The position numbers and the translations under genes were made by a program. A model generated the notes under the pieces. That model was not told the DNA's origin, searched no databases, and was given only the letters and a program-made list of their open reading frames with translations. Of a stretch of DNA of 30,227 nt, positions 6,647 to 13,585 are shown piece after piece. Each line of letters opens with the position of its first letter. Within the stretch, counting starts at the first letter, position 1. Source of the stretch: UBA11373 sp035291545 (GTDB lineage Bacteria; Actinomycetota; Acidimicrobiia; Spongiisociales; UBA11373). The stretch covers positions 1 to 30,227 of the forward strand of contig DATDRW010000076.1 of NCBI GenBank assembly GCA_035291545.1. Direction: 5' to 3'.

Positions 6647-7636
6647 CTAACTACCAGACCCGCGCGGCGCGTTCTGCCGCGATTCCCGCTGCATCCGTCG
6701 CGTCTTGCGTTCGCTGAAGACGATGGCGGCAATGAGCACTGCGGTGATCACCCCCAGCGAGAGGTAGGTGTCGATGTGCACCCACTCGGCAACGGCCATT
6801 TTCACCCCGACGAACACCAGCACCGCCCCCAGCCCGTGCGACAGGTAGTGGAACCGGCCCCGGGCGGTGGCCAACAGGAAGTACATCGCCCGCAGTCCGA
6901 GGATGGCAAAGGCGTTGGAGGCGAATACCAGATAGGGCTCGTGGGAGACCGCCAGGATCGCCGGGACCGAGTCCACCGCAAAGACGATGTCGGTCAACTC
7001 GACGACGACCAGCGCGGCGAGCAGCGGCGTGGCGGCCCGGCGCCCATTCACCTTGGTGAGAAAGCGGTGACCGTCGTAGTTGGCGGTGACCGGCATGAAC
7101 CGCCGCACCAGGTCCATGGTCCGGGCCGCACCCTCACCCTCCTGGGCCCGATGCCGGTACACCCGCACCCCGGTGTAGATCAGAAACATCCCGAACACGA
7201 CCATCACCCACTCGAAGCGGGTGACCAGGGCGGTGCCACCTCCGATGAAGGCCGCCCGCAGCACCAGGGCGCCGAAGATGCCCCAGAAAAGCACCCGGTG
7301 CTGGAACTTCAGGGGAATCCCCAGTGTGGTGAACACGATCGACCACACGAAGACGTTGTCGATGCTCAGCGATCGCTCGATGAGGTACCCCGAGGTGTAC
7401 TCCCCGAAGGCACCGGCTCCGAAAACCCAGGCGACGTAACCGCCGAAGGCGAAGCCGAACAGGATCCACACCACCGACTCGACGAGCGCCTCACGTCCCG
7501 AGGGCACGTGATCGTCGCGATGGCGGTACAGGTCGACCGCGATGAGCATGACGATGATGGCCAGGAGCAACACCCACGTCAGGAATGACTCGTCGATGGA
7601 GACGAACTGATCGCGGGCACCGGCGAGAGCCAACAT
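6647..7636 (-). CDS. TerC family integral membrane protein
   Basis: A 329-residue TerC protein (family of Alx/TerC, several of whose members export manganese or support metal loading of secreted enzymes). About nine hydrophobic segments are visible. The paired acidic family motifs are present: SLSIDNVFVWSIVF in the first half and VELTDIVFAVDSVPA in the second, with the conserved membrane aspartates. The ATG at 7636-7634 precedes the first helix by about 15 residues; TATCAT lies 11 bases upstream and no ribosome binding site is visible. It diverges from the thiolase gene across a large heptamer array. No tellurium-resistance genes are nearby, so a metal-transport role is more likely than tellurite resistance. 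Confidence 0.92.
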   Translation of the reverse strand: MLALAGARDQFVSIDESFLTWVLLLAIIVMLIAVDLYRHRDDHVPSGREALVESVVWILFGFAFGGYVAWVFGAGAFGEYTSGYLIERSLSIDNVFVWSIVFTTLGIPLKFQHRVLFWGIFGALVLRAAFIGGGTALVTRFEWVMVVFGMFLIYTGVRVYRHRAQEGEGAARTMDLVRRFMPVTANYDGHRFLTKVNGRRAATPLLAALVVVELTDIVFAVDSVPAILAVSHEPYLVFASNAFAILGLRAMYFLLATARGRFHYLSHGLGAVLVFVGVKMAVAEWVHIDTYLSLGVITAVLIAAIVFSERKTRRMQRESRQNAPRGSGS

Positions 7637-7658
7637 GTCGGGAGAGGATGATAAAGAG

Positions 7659-7742
7659 GCACCAGGCACCAGGCGCCAGATGCCAGATACCAGAGGGCGA
7701 CAGGCGACGGGCGACGGGCGACGGGCGACGGGCGACGACGCT
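7659..7742. repeat. Heptamer array of 12 units mixing three unit types
   Basis: Twelve contiguous 7-mers in a single unbroken phase: GCACCAG twice, GCGCCAG, ATGCCAG, ATACCAG, AGGGCGA, CAGGCGA, CGGGCGA four times, CGACGCT. Different unit types joined without a phase break argue for stepwise spread of a 7-bp unit. It occupies the divergent terC/thiolase promoter region. Confidence 0.95.
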
Positions 7743-7812
7743 GCCACTCCCATGTTGCAAGCTGCATGCTCTTCCTGCCGTACCATTCCCGGTATCGCTC
7801 TCAGGAGAGTCC

Positions 7813-8994
7813 ATGCCGACCGTGATCACCGGGATCGCTCGCACCCCCATCGGCCGCTTCGGCGGGGCATTCCGTCCGCTGGCGGCAGTCGACCTGGGCG
7901 GGGTCGCCATCGCCGCCGCTCTGCAGCGGTCCGGCATCGACCCGAGCCAGATCGACGAAGTCCTCTTCGGTCACGTGATCCAGGCGGGCACCGGCCAGAT
8001 CACCGCCCGTCAGGCCGCAGTGCGGGGAGGCCTCCCCATGACGGTTCCCGCCACCACCATCAACAAGGTGTGCCTGTCCGGGATGACGGCGATCGCCCTC
8101 GGCGACAAGGACATCCGCCTCGGTGAGGCCAAGTTCGTCGTCGCCGGGGGCATGGAGTCGATGAGCAACGCCCCCTATGTCGCCCCCGACGCACGCTGGG
8201 GAGCCCGCATCGGCAACGTCGAACTGATAGATGCCATGAACCACGACGGGCTGTGGTGCGCCTTCGACCGGTGCACGATGGGCGAGTCCTCCGACCGCAA
8301 GAACCGCGAACTCGGCATCGAGCGCGGGGAGCAGGACGCCTGGTCCGCCGAGAGCCACCGCCGCGCGGCCGCCGCCACAGACTCGGGCCACTTTGCGAAA
8401 GAGATCACCCCGGTTCCCGTGCCGCAGCGCAAGGGGGACCCGGTGATCGTGACCGTCGACGAGGGGATCCGCACCGACGCGACCGTCGGCTCGCTCGCCG
8501 CCCTCCGTCCCGCGTTTCAGGCGGACGGCACGATCACCGCAGCCAACGCGTCGCAGATCTCCGACGGCGCCGCCGCACTCGTGCTCGCCGACGCCGACGC
8601 CGCCGACGCCGCCGGGCTTCAGGTGTTGGCGACCATTCGCGGCTACGGGCAGATCGGGGGATCCGACGCCACCCTCCACGACCGGCCGGCAGAGGCTTTG
8701 CGCGTGGCACTGAAGCGCGCCGGGATGAGCCCGGGCGATCTCGATCTCGTCGAGATCAACGAGGCGTTTGCCGCCGTCGCCCTGTGGTCGGCGAGGTCGC
8801 TGGACATCGACCCCACGCGGGTCAACCTCCACGGTGGCGCCGTGGCCCTGGGGCATCCCCTGGGTGCGACCGGGGCCCGCATCGTCGTCACCCTGATCAA
8901 CGCACTGCGCGCCCGGGGCGGCGGGGTGGGCGGCGCCACCCTGTGCGGCGGAGGTGGCCAGGGCGACGCCATCGTCATCGAGGTCGCCGGGTGA
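7813..8994 (+). CDS. Acetyl-CoA C-acetyltransferase (thiolase)
   Basis: Condenses two acetyl-CoA to acetoacetyl-CoA or, in reverse, cleaves 3-ketoacyl-CoA in fatty-acid breakdown. The 393-residue product has the full thiolase set: nucleophilic Cys87 in NKVCLSGM, the NEAFA motif, His348 in GHPLGATG and the second active cysteine 378 in TLCGGGGQG. The ATG at 7813 follows the ribosome binding site CAGGAGAG at 7802-7809, so this gene has a true leader, unlike several neighbours; TACCAT at 7781-7786 is a possible -10. Biosynthetic and degradative thiolases cannot be told apart by these motifs. A possible 33-codon reading frame is coupled to its stop. Confidence 0.95.
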   Translation: MPTVITGIARTPIGRFGGAFRPLAAVDLGGVAIAAALQRSGIDPSQIDEVLFGHVIQAGTGQITARQAAVRGGLPMTVPATTINKVCLSGMTAIALGDKDIRLGEAKFVVAGGMESMSNAPYVAPDARWGARIGNVELIDAMNHDGLWCAFDRCTMGESSDRKNRELGIERGEQDAWSAESHRRAAAATDSGHFAKEITPVPVPQRKGDPVIVTVDEGIRTDATVGSLAALRPAFQADGTITAANASQISDGAAALVLADADAADAAGLQVLATIRGYGQIGGSDATLHDRPAEALRVALKRAGMSPGDLDLVEINEAFAAVALWSARSLDIDPTRVNLHGGAVALGHPLGATGARIVVTLINALRARGGGVGGATLCGGGGQGDAIVIEVAG

Positions 8995-9092
8995 CCGAAC
9001 CGGACCGCAACCTCGCGCTGGATCGCTTCGACCGGCTCCGCAGGATCACCGATGCCTACGACCCGGTGATGGATCCCAGCCAGGCGTCGTAG
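8991..9092 (+). CDS. Possible 33-residue peptide coupled to the thiolase
   Basis: A GTG at 8991 overlaps the thiolase TGA (GTGA), the same coupling used by true genes in this window. The frame encodes a charged, soluble-looking peptide beginning VTEPDRNLALDRFDRL. It overlaps the 3' end of the convergent glycosyltransferase by 37 bases. I recognise no family, and a frame this short can occur by chance. It could also be the remnant of a longer gene truncated by rearrangement. Confidence 0.25.
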   Translation: MTEPDRNLALDRFDRLRRITDAYDPVMDPSQAS

Positions 9093-10147
9093 GCGGGAGC
9101 GACCTCTCGCCAATCGAAGGCAGCGGTCGCGCCCCGCAGCAGCGCCGTGGTCTCGTCGCGCATGCCGGTGTCCGCGATCGCATCCGAGAGCAGGCGGACC
9201 GCATGGGCGGGCGAGGTGAAGAGGCACCTCGAATGGAGCGGACCAGGGATCCGCTCGCGATACACGAGCCGATCGGGAAGCACTGGGAACGCCCCGGCAT
9301 GAATCGCCTCTACGACGGCGACGCCGAAGAACTCCTGAACCGCGGTGCTCACCACGATCGAGGAGGCTGCGACCACCGCCTCGTACTCGTCGCGGGTGAG
9401 GTGGCCGTCCACCACCACCCTGTCCCCCAACGCCGCCACCGCCCCGTCGAGGCGCCGTCGCTGATCGACGAACCTCTCACCGGCGAGGGCAACAGAGAAC
9501 GCGGCTCCACCGTCGGCGAGCCGGAGCATCAGGTCGAGGAACGCTCCCGGATCCTTGTCGTCGTCCCAACGGTGGTTCCACAGCACCAGGGGCGGGTGGA
9601 CCTTGGGACCGGAGGCGAGCGTTGCGAGCTCGGATCCAACCGGGAGGACAACCGACTTCGCCGCAACCGCCTCGAGGTGGTGGGCGTGGGACTCGTCGGG
9701 GAACGAGCCGAGGAACCCGGGCAGCGCGTCGAGGAGGGAGGTGCGATGAAACACGGAGTTGAAGGCGACCGCGTCGGCGGCGAGGAGCGAGGTCCACGTC
9801 ACGAGGCCGTGCCCCTGCTCCAGCCGAGTACGCCCGGTGGCGGGATAGGTGATCTGGTTCTCGTGCATGTAGAGCGCGACCGGGACGGTACCGAGGGACC
9901 GCAGCATCCCGCGCAACCCGGCGAGGTCCACCATCGACGTGGTGAGGATGACGTCGGGCCTCCCCACTCGCCCGGCGAGTGCCTCCACCTGCTCGGCGAG
10001 CGACACGAAGCCTCCGGTGAGCCGCCACTTCCAGAAGACGCCGGGGAGTGTCACCAGATGAACGTCGTGGCGGGTCGTCGCCAGGTATCCCTCCGCCCAG
10101 GCGCGGTGCGATCCGGTGTGATAACCCGAGACGAGAAAGACCCTCAC
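9056..10147 (-). CDS. DUF3524 glycosyltransferase, tRNA-queuosine alpha-mannosyltransferase-like
   Basis: The 363-residue product is a GT-B glycosyltransferase of the GTDC1/QTMAN type. The N-terminal half has the DUF3524 hallmarks: FLVSGYHTGSHRAWAEGY at residues 3-20, LPGVFWKWRLTG, YMHENQITYP and FNSVFHRTSLL. The C-terminal half has the donor-binding sequence VQEFFGVAVVEAIHAGAFPVLPD, a typical E-x7-E type GT4 motif. Human QTMAN adds mannose to queuosine in tRNA-Asp; the substrate of this bacterial member is an inference. The GTG start at 10147-10145 overlaps the recR stop (GTGA), so it is translationally coupled to recR. No queuosine synthesis genes are in the window. Confidence 0.75.
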   Translation of the reverse strand: MRVFLVSGYHTGSHRAWAEGYLATTRHDVHLVTLPGVFWKWRLTGGFVSLAEQVEALAGRVGRPDVILTTSMVDLAGLRGMLRSLGTVPVALYMHENQITYPATGRTRLEQGHGLVTWTSLLAADAVAFNSVFHRTSLLDALPGFLGSFPDESHAHHLEAVAAKSVVLPVGSELATLASGPKVHPPLVLWNHRWDDDKDPGAFLDLMLRLADGGAAFSVALAGERFVDQRRRLDGAVAALGDRVVVDGHLTRDEYEAVVAASSIVVSTAVQEFFGVAVVEAIHAGAFPVLPDRLVYRERIPGPLHSRCLFTSPAHAVRLLSDAIADTGMRDETTALLRGATAAFDWREVAPAYDAWLGSITGS

Positions 10148-10737
10148 AGCTCCCGGCGGCCGACCAGAGCCCTCCCCAGGGTGATCTCGTCCGCGTAGTC
10201 GAGGTCGCCGCCCACCGGAAGACCGCTGGCCAGACGGCTGACCCGCACGCCGAGCGGCTTGAGGATCCGGGCGATGTAGAGCGCCGTGGTATCCCCCTCG
10301 ACGGTGGGGTTGGTGGCGACGATGACCTCCTGTACCCCCTCGGCGCCGACCCGGGCAGCGAGTTCCCGCATCCGCAGCTGTTCGGGCCCGATGCCCTCGA
10401 TCGGTGAGATGGCACCACCGAGCACGTGGTACCGGCCCCGGAACTCTTGGGTCTTCTCGACCACGACGATGTCCTGAGCACGCTCGACGACACACACCAG
10501 TGTCGGGTCCCTCCGCAGGTCACGGCAGATGGAGCACTCCGCGGAGTCGGTCGCGTTGAAACAGCGGGTACACAACCTCACCTGCTGTCGCATCGCGGTG
10601 ATCGCCTCGGCGAGCCGTCTGGCATCCGCCTCCTCGACGTGGAGCAGGTGGAAGGCGAGCCGCTGCGCCGACTTCTGGCCCACGCCGGGAAGGCGCGACA
10701 GCTCGTCGATGAGGCGCTGGATCGGGGCTTCGAACAT
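10144..10737 (-). CDS. recR: Recombination protein RecR
   Basis: Acts with RecF and RecO to load RecA at single-stranded gaps. The 197-residue product has a helix-hairpin-helix N-terminus (RLPGVGQKSAQRLAFHLL), a four-cysteine zinc finger (Cys56, 59, 68, 71), a Toprim domain beginning VCVVERAQDIVVVEKT, and the C-terminal ATNPTVEGDTTALYI. Length and order are those of the family. The ATG at 10737-10735 is preferred over upstream in-frame codons because RecR normally begins within a few residues of PIQRLI and because a TACCCT -10 box lies 7 bases upstream. It follows dnaX on the same strand without the ybaB gene that often lies between them. Confidence 0.97.
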   Translation of the reverse strand: MFEAPIQRLIDELSRLPGVGQKSAQRLAFHLLHVEEADARRLAEAITAMRQQVRLCTRCFNATDSAECSICRDLRRDPTLVCVVERAQDIVVVEKTQEFRGRYHVLGGAISPIEGIGPEQLRMRELAARVGAEGVQEVIVATNPTVEGDTTALYIARILKPLGVRVSRLASGLPVGGDLDYADEITLGRALVGRREL

Positions 10738-10744
10738 CGGAAAC

Positions 10745-10750
10745 AGGGTA
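10745..10750 (-). promoter_or_regulatory. -10 box for a leaderless recR message
   Basis: TACCCT on the minus strand, 7 bases before the recR ATG and directly downstream of the dnaX-recR repeat hairpin, so recR may have its own promoter as well as read-through from dnaX. Confidence 0.45.
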
Positions 10751-10814
10751 GGCACCAGGCACCAGCCACCAGGGTCTCGCTCCGGCTGGTGCCTGGAGCC
10801 TGGTGCCTGATACC
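10751..10814. repeat. Inverted heptamer array forming a long hairpin between dnaX and recR
   Basis: Nine 7-mers in one phase from 10752: GCACCAG twice, CCACCAG, GGTCTCG, CTCCGGC, then the complementary TGGTGCC, TGGAGCC, TGGTGCC, TGATACC. Positions 10751-10767 pair with 10784-10800 over 17 bases with one mismatch, closing a 16-base loop. In the dnaX-to-recR transcript this would be a strong stem, a likely terminator or processing point. Confidence 0.9.
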
Positions 10815-12571
10815 TACTCCACGACTTCCCCGTCCAACAGATCGGCCATCAGCGTCGCGGGATCGATCGCGCCCTCGCCCGCCTCGGAGAGGGTGTCGCG
10901 GTCGGGGGCCCGGAGTGGATCGGGACGAAGAGCGGTCGCCGGCTCGGTAGCCGATCCCGACCGATAGGCCAGCCTCACCCCTCCCCCGAGTACGTCACCG
11001 AACACCCGCACCGCGATCACGTTGAGGGCGTCGTCCTCGCCGAGCCTGGCGAGGTGGAAGGGAAGGCTGGCCGGGATCTCGAGCACGATCGTGACATCGG
11101 ACACCTCGGCCGGCCGCACCTCGCGAAACAGCGCAAACCGGCGGGGTCCGGCCTCATCTCGAATCCGGGCCACCACTTCGGGCCATGCCGATTGCACGGC
11201 GTCGAGCGTGAGACCGGTGATCGGCTCCCGCGGCGACGCCGCTACCACCACCACCACCGGGGACGGGGGAACCGCCTCGAACGGAGCCTCTGCCTTCGCC
11301 GCGGTGCGCCGCGGCGGCTCTGCCTTGGGCACCGGCCCGAGCGGGGGAGCCGGTGCCGGTTCGGGTGTGACGGAGGCGACGGGTGCCACCGGAGCGGCGA
11401 CGGTGCCCTGAACCCGGCGCAGCCGCTCCTCGAGCCGGTCGACGCGAGCCGTGAGGGCGGCGACGTCCTGGGCGGTCTCGGGGCGGCACATCTGCAACAC
11501 CGTCAGCTCGACCACCAGGCGCTCCTCCCGCCCCTCGCGCAGATCGGCCAGCGCGGCAGCGAGACGGTCGATGCAGCGCAGCACCTCGCTCGGCTGCAGC
11601 CGTCGTGCCAGTTCGCGCCACTCATCGAGACGCTCGGCTGACTCGTCCACGATCTCCTGGAGGTTCGGGGCGTACTGCGCAAGGAACAACCCCCGGAACA
11701 GCTCGAGACCGTCGGCGACGAACCGGCGAAGATCGGCTCCGCTCGACGCCAGGTTGGCCACCAGGGTGAGGCCGCCGACGGCGTCGCCGGTGGCGACGGC
11801 GTCGACCAGCTGGGCAAAGGCGTCGTCACCCGCGAGCCCGAGGGCGCGGGAGATCCCGGCCGGGTCGACCTTGCCGCCGCCGAGGGCGGCGACCTGCTCC
11901 ATCAGCCCGAGGGCATCGCGGGCACTACCTGCGGCGTGACGGGCGATCAACGCCAGGCCCTCGTGTGAGGCCTTCAGCCCCTCGGCGACCGCCACCCGCT
12001 CCAGGTGGCGAACCAGCGCCTCCGAGCCGATGGGGTGAAAGTCAAACCGCTGGGTGCGGCTGCGGATCGTGTCGGGAAGCTTGTAGGGCTCCGTCGTGGC
12101 GAGCACGAAATGGGCGTGCTCCGGGGGCTCCTCGAGAGTCTTGAGCAGGGCGTTGGCGGCCGCTCGCGACAGCATGTGGGCCTCGTCCAGGATGTACACC
12201 CGCCGCGCTCCACCCACGCTGGCGACCGTCCCCACGTTCGCCCTGATCTCGCGCACGTCTTCCACCTTGTTGTGTGAGGCGGCATCGAGCTCGATGACGT
12301 CCATCGAACTGCCCTCGGTGATCCCGACGCAAGAGACGCACACGTTGCACGGCTCCCCGTCGGCGCGGCGGTCGGGGCAGTTGAGCGCCTTGGCCAGGAT
12401 CCGGGCGGTGGTGGTCTTGCCGGTGCCGCGGGGCCCGGCGAACAGATAGGCGTGGGCCACCGACCCCGCCTGCACCTCGCGCGCCAAGGTCTCGGTGACA
12501 TGGGTCTGCCCGATCACCTCCGAAAATTCCTGCGGGCGGTACTTCCGGTAGAGGGCACGGTATTCGGGCAC
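10814..12571 (-). CDS. dnaX: DNA polymerase III subunits gamma and tau
   Basis: The clamp-loader ATPase of the replisome. The 585-residue product has the AAA+ module in residues 1-220: Walker A GPRGTGKTT at 46-54, a four-cysteine zinc module (Cys65, 75, 78, 81), Walker B YILDEAHML and the sensor region LATTEPYKLPDTIRSRTQRFDF. The collar domain follows, then a proline/alanine-rich linker (about residues 385-440) and a C-terminal tau-like domain. The GTG at 12571-12569 is supported by the immediate family start MPEYRALYRKYRPQ and by TACCAT 6 bases upstream. I saw no obvious slippery A-run for a gamma frameshift. Confidence 0.96.
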   Translation of the reverse strand: MPEYRALYRKYRPQEFSEVIGQTHVTETLAREVQAGSVAHAYLFAGPRGTGKTTTARILAKALNCPDRRADGEPCNVCVSCVGITEGSSMDVIELDAASHNKVEDVREIRANVGTVASVGGARRVYILDEAHMLSRAAANALLKTLEEPPEHAHFVLATTEPYKLPDTIRSRTQRFDFHPIGSEALVRHLERVAVAEGLKASHEGLALIARHAAGSARDALGLMEQVAALGGGKVDPAGISRALGLAGDDAFAQLVDAVATGDAVGGLTLVANLASSGADLRRFVADGLELFRGLFLAQYAPNLQEIVDESAERLDEWRELARRLQPSEVLRCIDRLAAALADLREGREERLVVELTVLQMCRPETAQDVAALTARVDRLEERLRRVQGTVAAPVAPVASVTPEPAPAPPLGPVPKAEPPRRTAAKAEAPFEAVPPSPVVVVVAASPREPITGLTLDAVQSAWPEVVARIRDEAGPRRFALFREVRPAEVSDVTIVLEIPASLPFHLARLGEDDALNVIAVRVFGDVLGGGVRLAYRSGSATEPATALRPDPLRAPDRDTLSEAGEGAIDPATLMADLLDGEVVE

Positions 12572-12577
12572 GGGTCG

Positions 12578-12583
12578 ATGGTA
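12578..12583 (-). promoter_or_regulatory. -10 box for a leaderless dnaX message
   Basis: TACCAT on the minus strand ends 6 bases before the dnaX GTG, so the first transcribed base should be in or beside the start codon. Confidence 0.5.
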
Positions 12584-12615
12584 CCGGTGGCCGGTGACGG
12601 GGGGCAGGGGAGGTC

Positions 12616-12720
12616 GTTGCCCGTTACCCGTTACCAGTTGCCCGTCGCCCGTCGCCCGTCGCCATTACCCGCGGTCGGGAAACCGGAAACGGGAAACGGG
12701 AAACCGGAAACCGGTATCGG
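12616..12720. repeat. Longest heptamer array: 15 units, with inverted halves
   Basis: Fifteen contiguous 7-mers. The left half is GTTGCCC, GTTACCC, GTTACCA, GTTGCCC, then GTCGCCC types. The right half is GAAACCG and GAAACGG types, ending in GTATCGG. Left units (GTNNCCC) are complementary in pattern to the right units (GGGNNAC read in another phase), so the array can fold with internal mismatches. It fills the gap between the nadC 3' end and the dnaX promoter. Confidence 0.95.
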
Positions 12721-12730
12721 CTCGTCCCGC

Positions 12731-13585
12731 TCATTGTGTGATGAAGTCCAACGCCACGTCGAGCGCCGGGACGCTGTGGGTGAGCCACCCCAGGGAGACG
12801 ACATCGACACCGGTCTCGGCAAACGCCACGATCGTCTCCGGCGTGATGCCGCCCGACGCCTCCAGGGTGACCCGCCCGGCGGCGAGGGCGACGGCCTCCC
12901 CGACGGTGGACGGGTCCATGTTGTCGAGGAGCACCGCATCGGCCCCTGCGGCGATCGCTTCCCCTAGACCGTCGAGTGTCGTCACCTCGACTTCCACGAC
13001 CACCCCATCCCCCACCGCAGCCCGCGCGGCGCGCACCGCGGAGAGGATGCTGCCCACGACGGCGAGGTGGTTGTCCTTGATGAGCACCGCATCGAACAGC
13101 CCAAACCTGTGCGGCCGGCCGCCACCGCAGACGACCGCGTACTTCTCCAGTGCCCGCAACCCCGGTGTGGTCTTGCGCGTGGCGGCGACCGCGACCCCGG
13201 TGTGCGCCACCGCGGCGACGAGCCCGGCGGTGCGAGTGGCGATGCCGCACAACCGACCGAGCAGGTTGAGGGCGATCCGCTCGCCCGTGAGGATCGGGGC
13301 GGCCGCGCCGTCGACCGTCGCCAGCACACCCCCCTCCACCACCGCCGCTCCCTCAGAAGCGCCGATCTCGACCCGGATCGACGGATCGAGCATCCGGAAC
13401 ACCTCGAGGGCGACGGGCACCCCGGCCACGACCCCCGGCTCGCGGGCGACGATGCGACCCCGGGCGGAGGCACCCGCCGGGATCACTGCGGCAGTGGTGA
13501 TGTCGCCGACGCCATCGAGATCCTCGAGCAGGGCGCGTTCCAGGAGCGAACGCCACTCGGTCTCCGGGGGCAATGGGATGGTCAT
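12731..13585 (-). CDS. nadC: Nicotinate-nucleotide pyrophosphorylase (quinolinate phosphoribosyltransferase)
   Basis: Converts quinolinate and PRPP to nicotinate mononucleotide and CO2, the third step of de novo NAD synthesis. The 284-residue product has the family motifs LEDLDGVGDITT, ERIALNLLGRLCGIAT, ATRKTTPGLRALEKYAV, GGGRPHRFGL, DAVLIKDNHL, VEVEV and the barrel-end LEASGGITPETI. The active-site arginines, lysines and histidine are all present. Its ATG overlaps the nadB stop by 4 bases (ATGA, 13582-13585), so it is translated in series with nadB. It is last in the nadABC operon. Confidence 0.97.
   Translation of the reverse strand: MTIPLPPETEWRSLLERALLEDLDGVGDITTAAVIPAGASARGRIVAREPGVVAGVPVALEVFRMLDPSIRVEIGASEGAAVVEGGVLATVDGAAAPILTGERIALNLLGRLCGIATRTAGLVAAVAHTGVAVAATRKTTPGLRALEKYAVVCGGGRPHRFGLFDAVLIKDNHLAVVGSILSAVRAARAAVGDGVVVEVEVTTLDGLGEAIAAGADAVLLDNMDPSTVGEAVALAAGRVTLEASGGITPETIVAFAETGVDVVSLGWLTHSVPALDVALDFITQ

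Noticed and set aside
6647..7636. Tellurite resistance
   Set aside because: TerC proteins share this name historically, but no other ter genes are present and metal transport is the better supported role.
7659..7742. CRISPR array
   Set aside because: The units are 7 bp, directly contiguous, with no spacers, and no cas genes are present.
7637..7812. Manganese (yybP-ykoY) riboswitch upstream of terC
   Set aside because: Such an element often precedes terC-like genes, but the region is mostly heptamer array and the terC -10 box candidate is only 11 bases from the start.
12616..12720. Phase-variation repeat within a coding region
   Set aside because: The array is wholly intergenic and ends 10 bases before the nadC stop region, so changes in unit number would not shift a reading frame.
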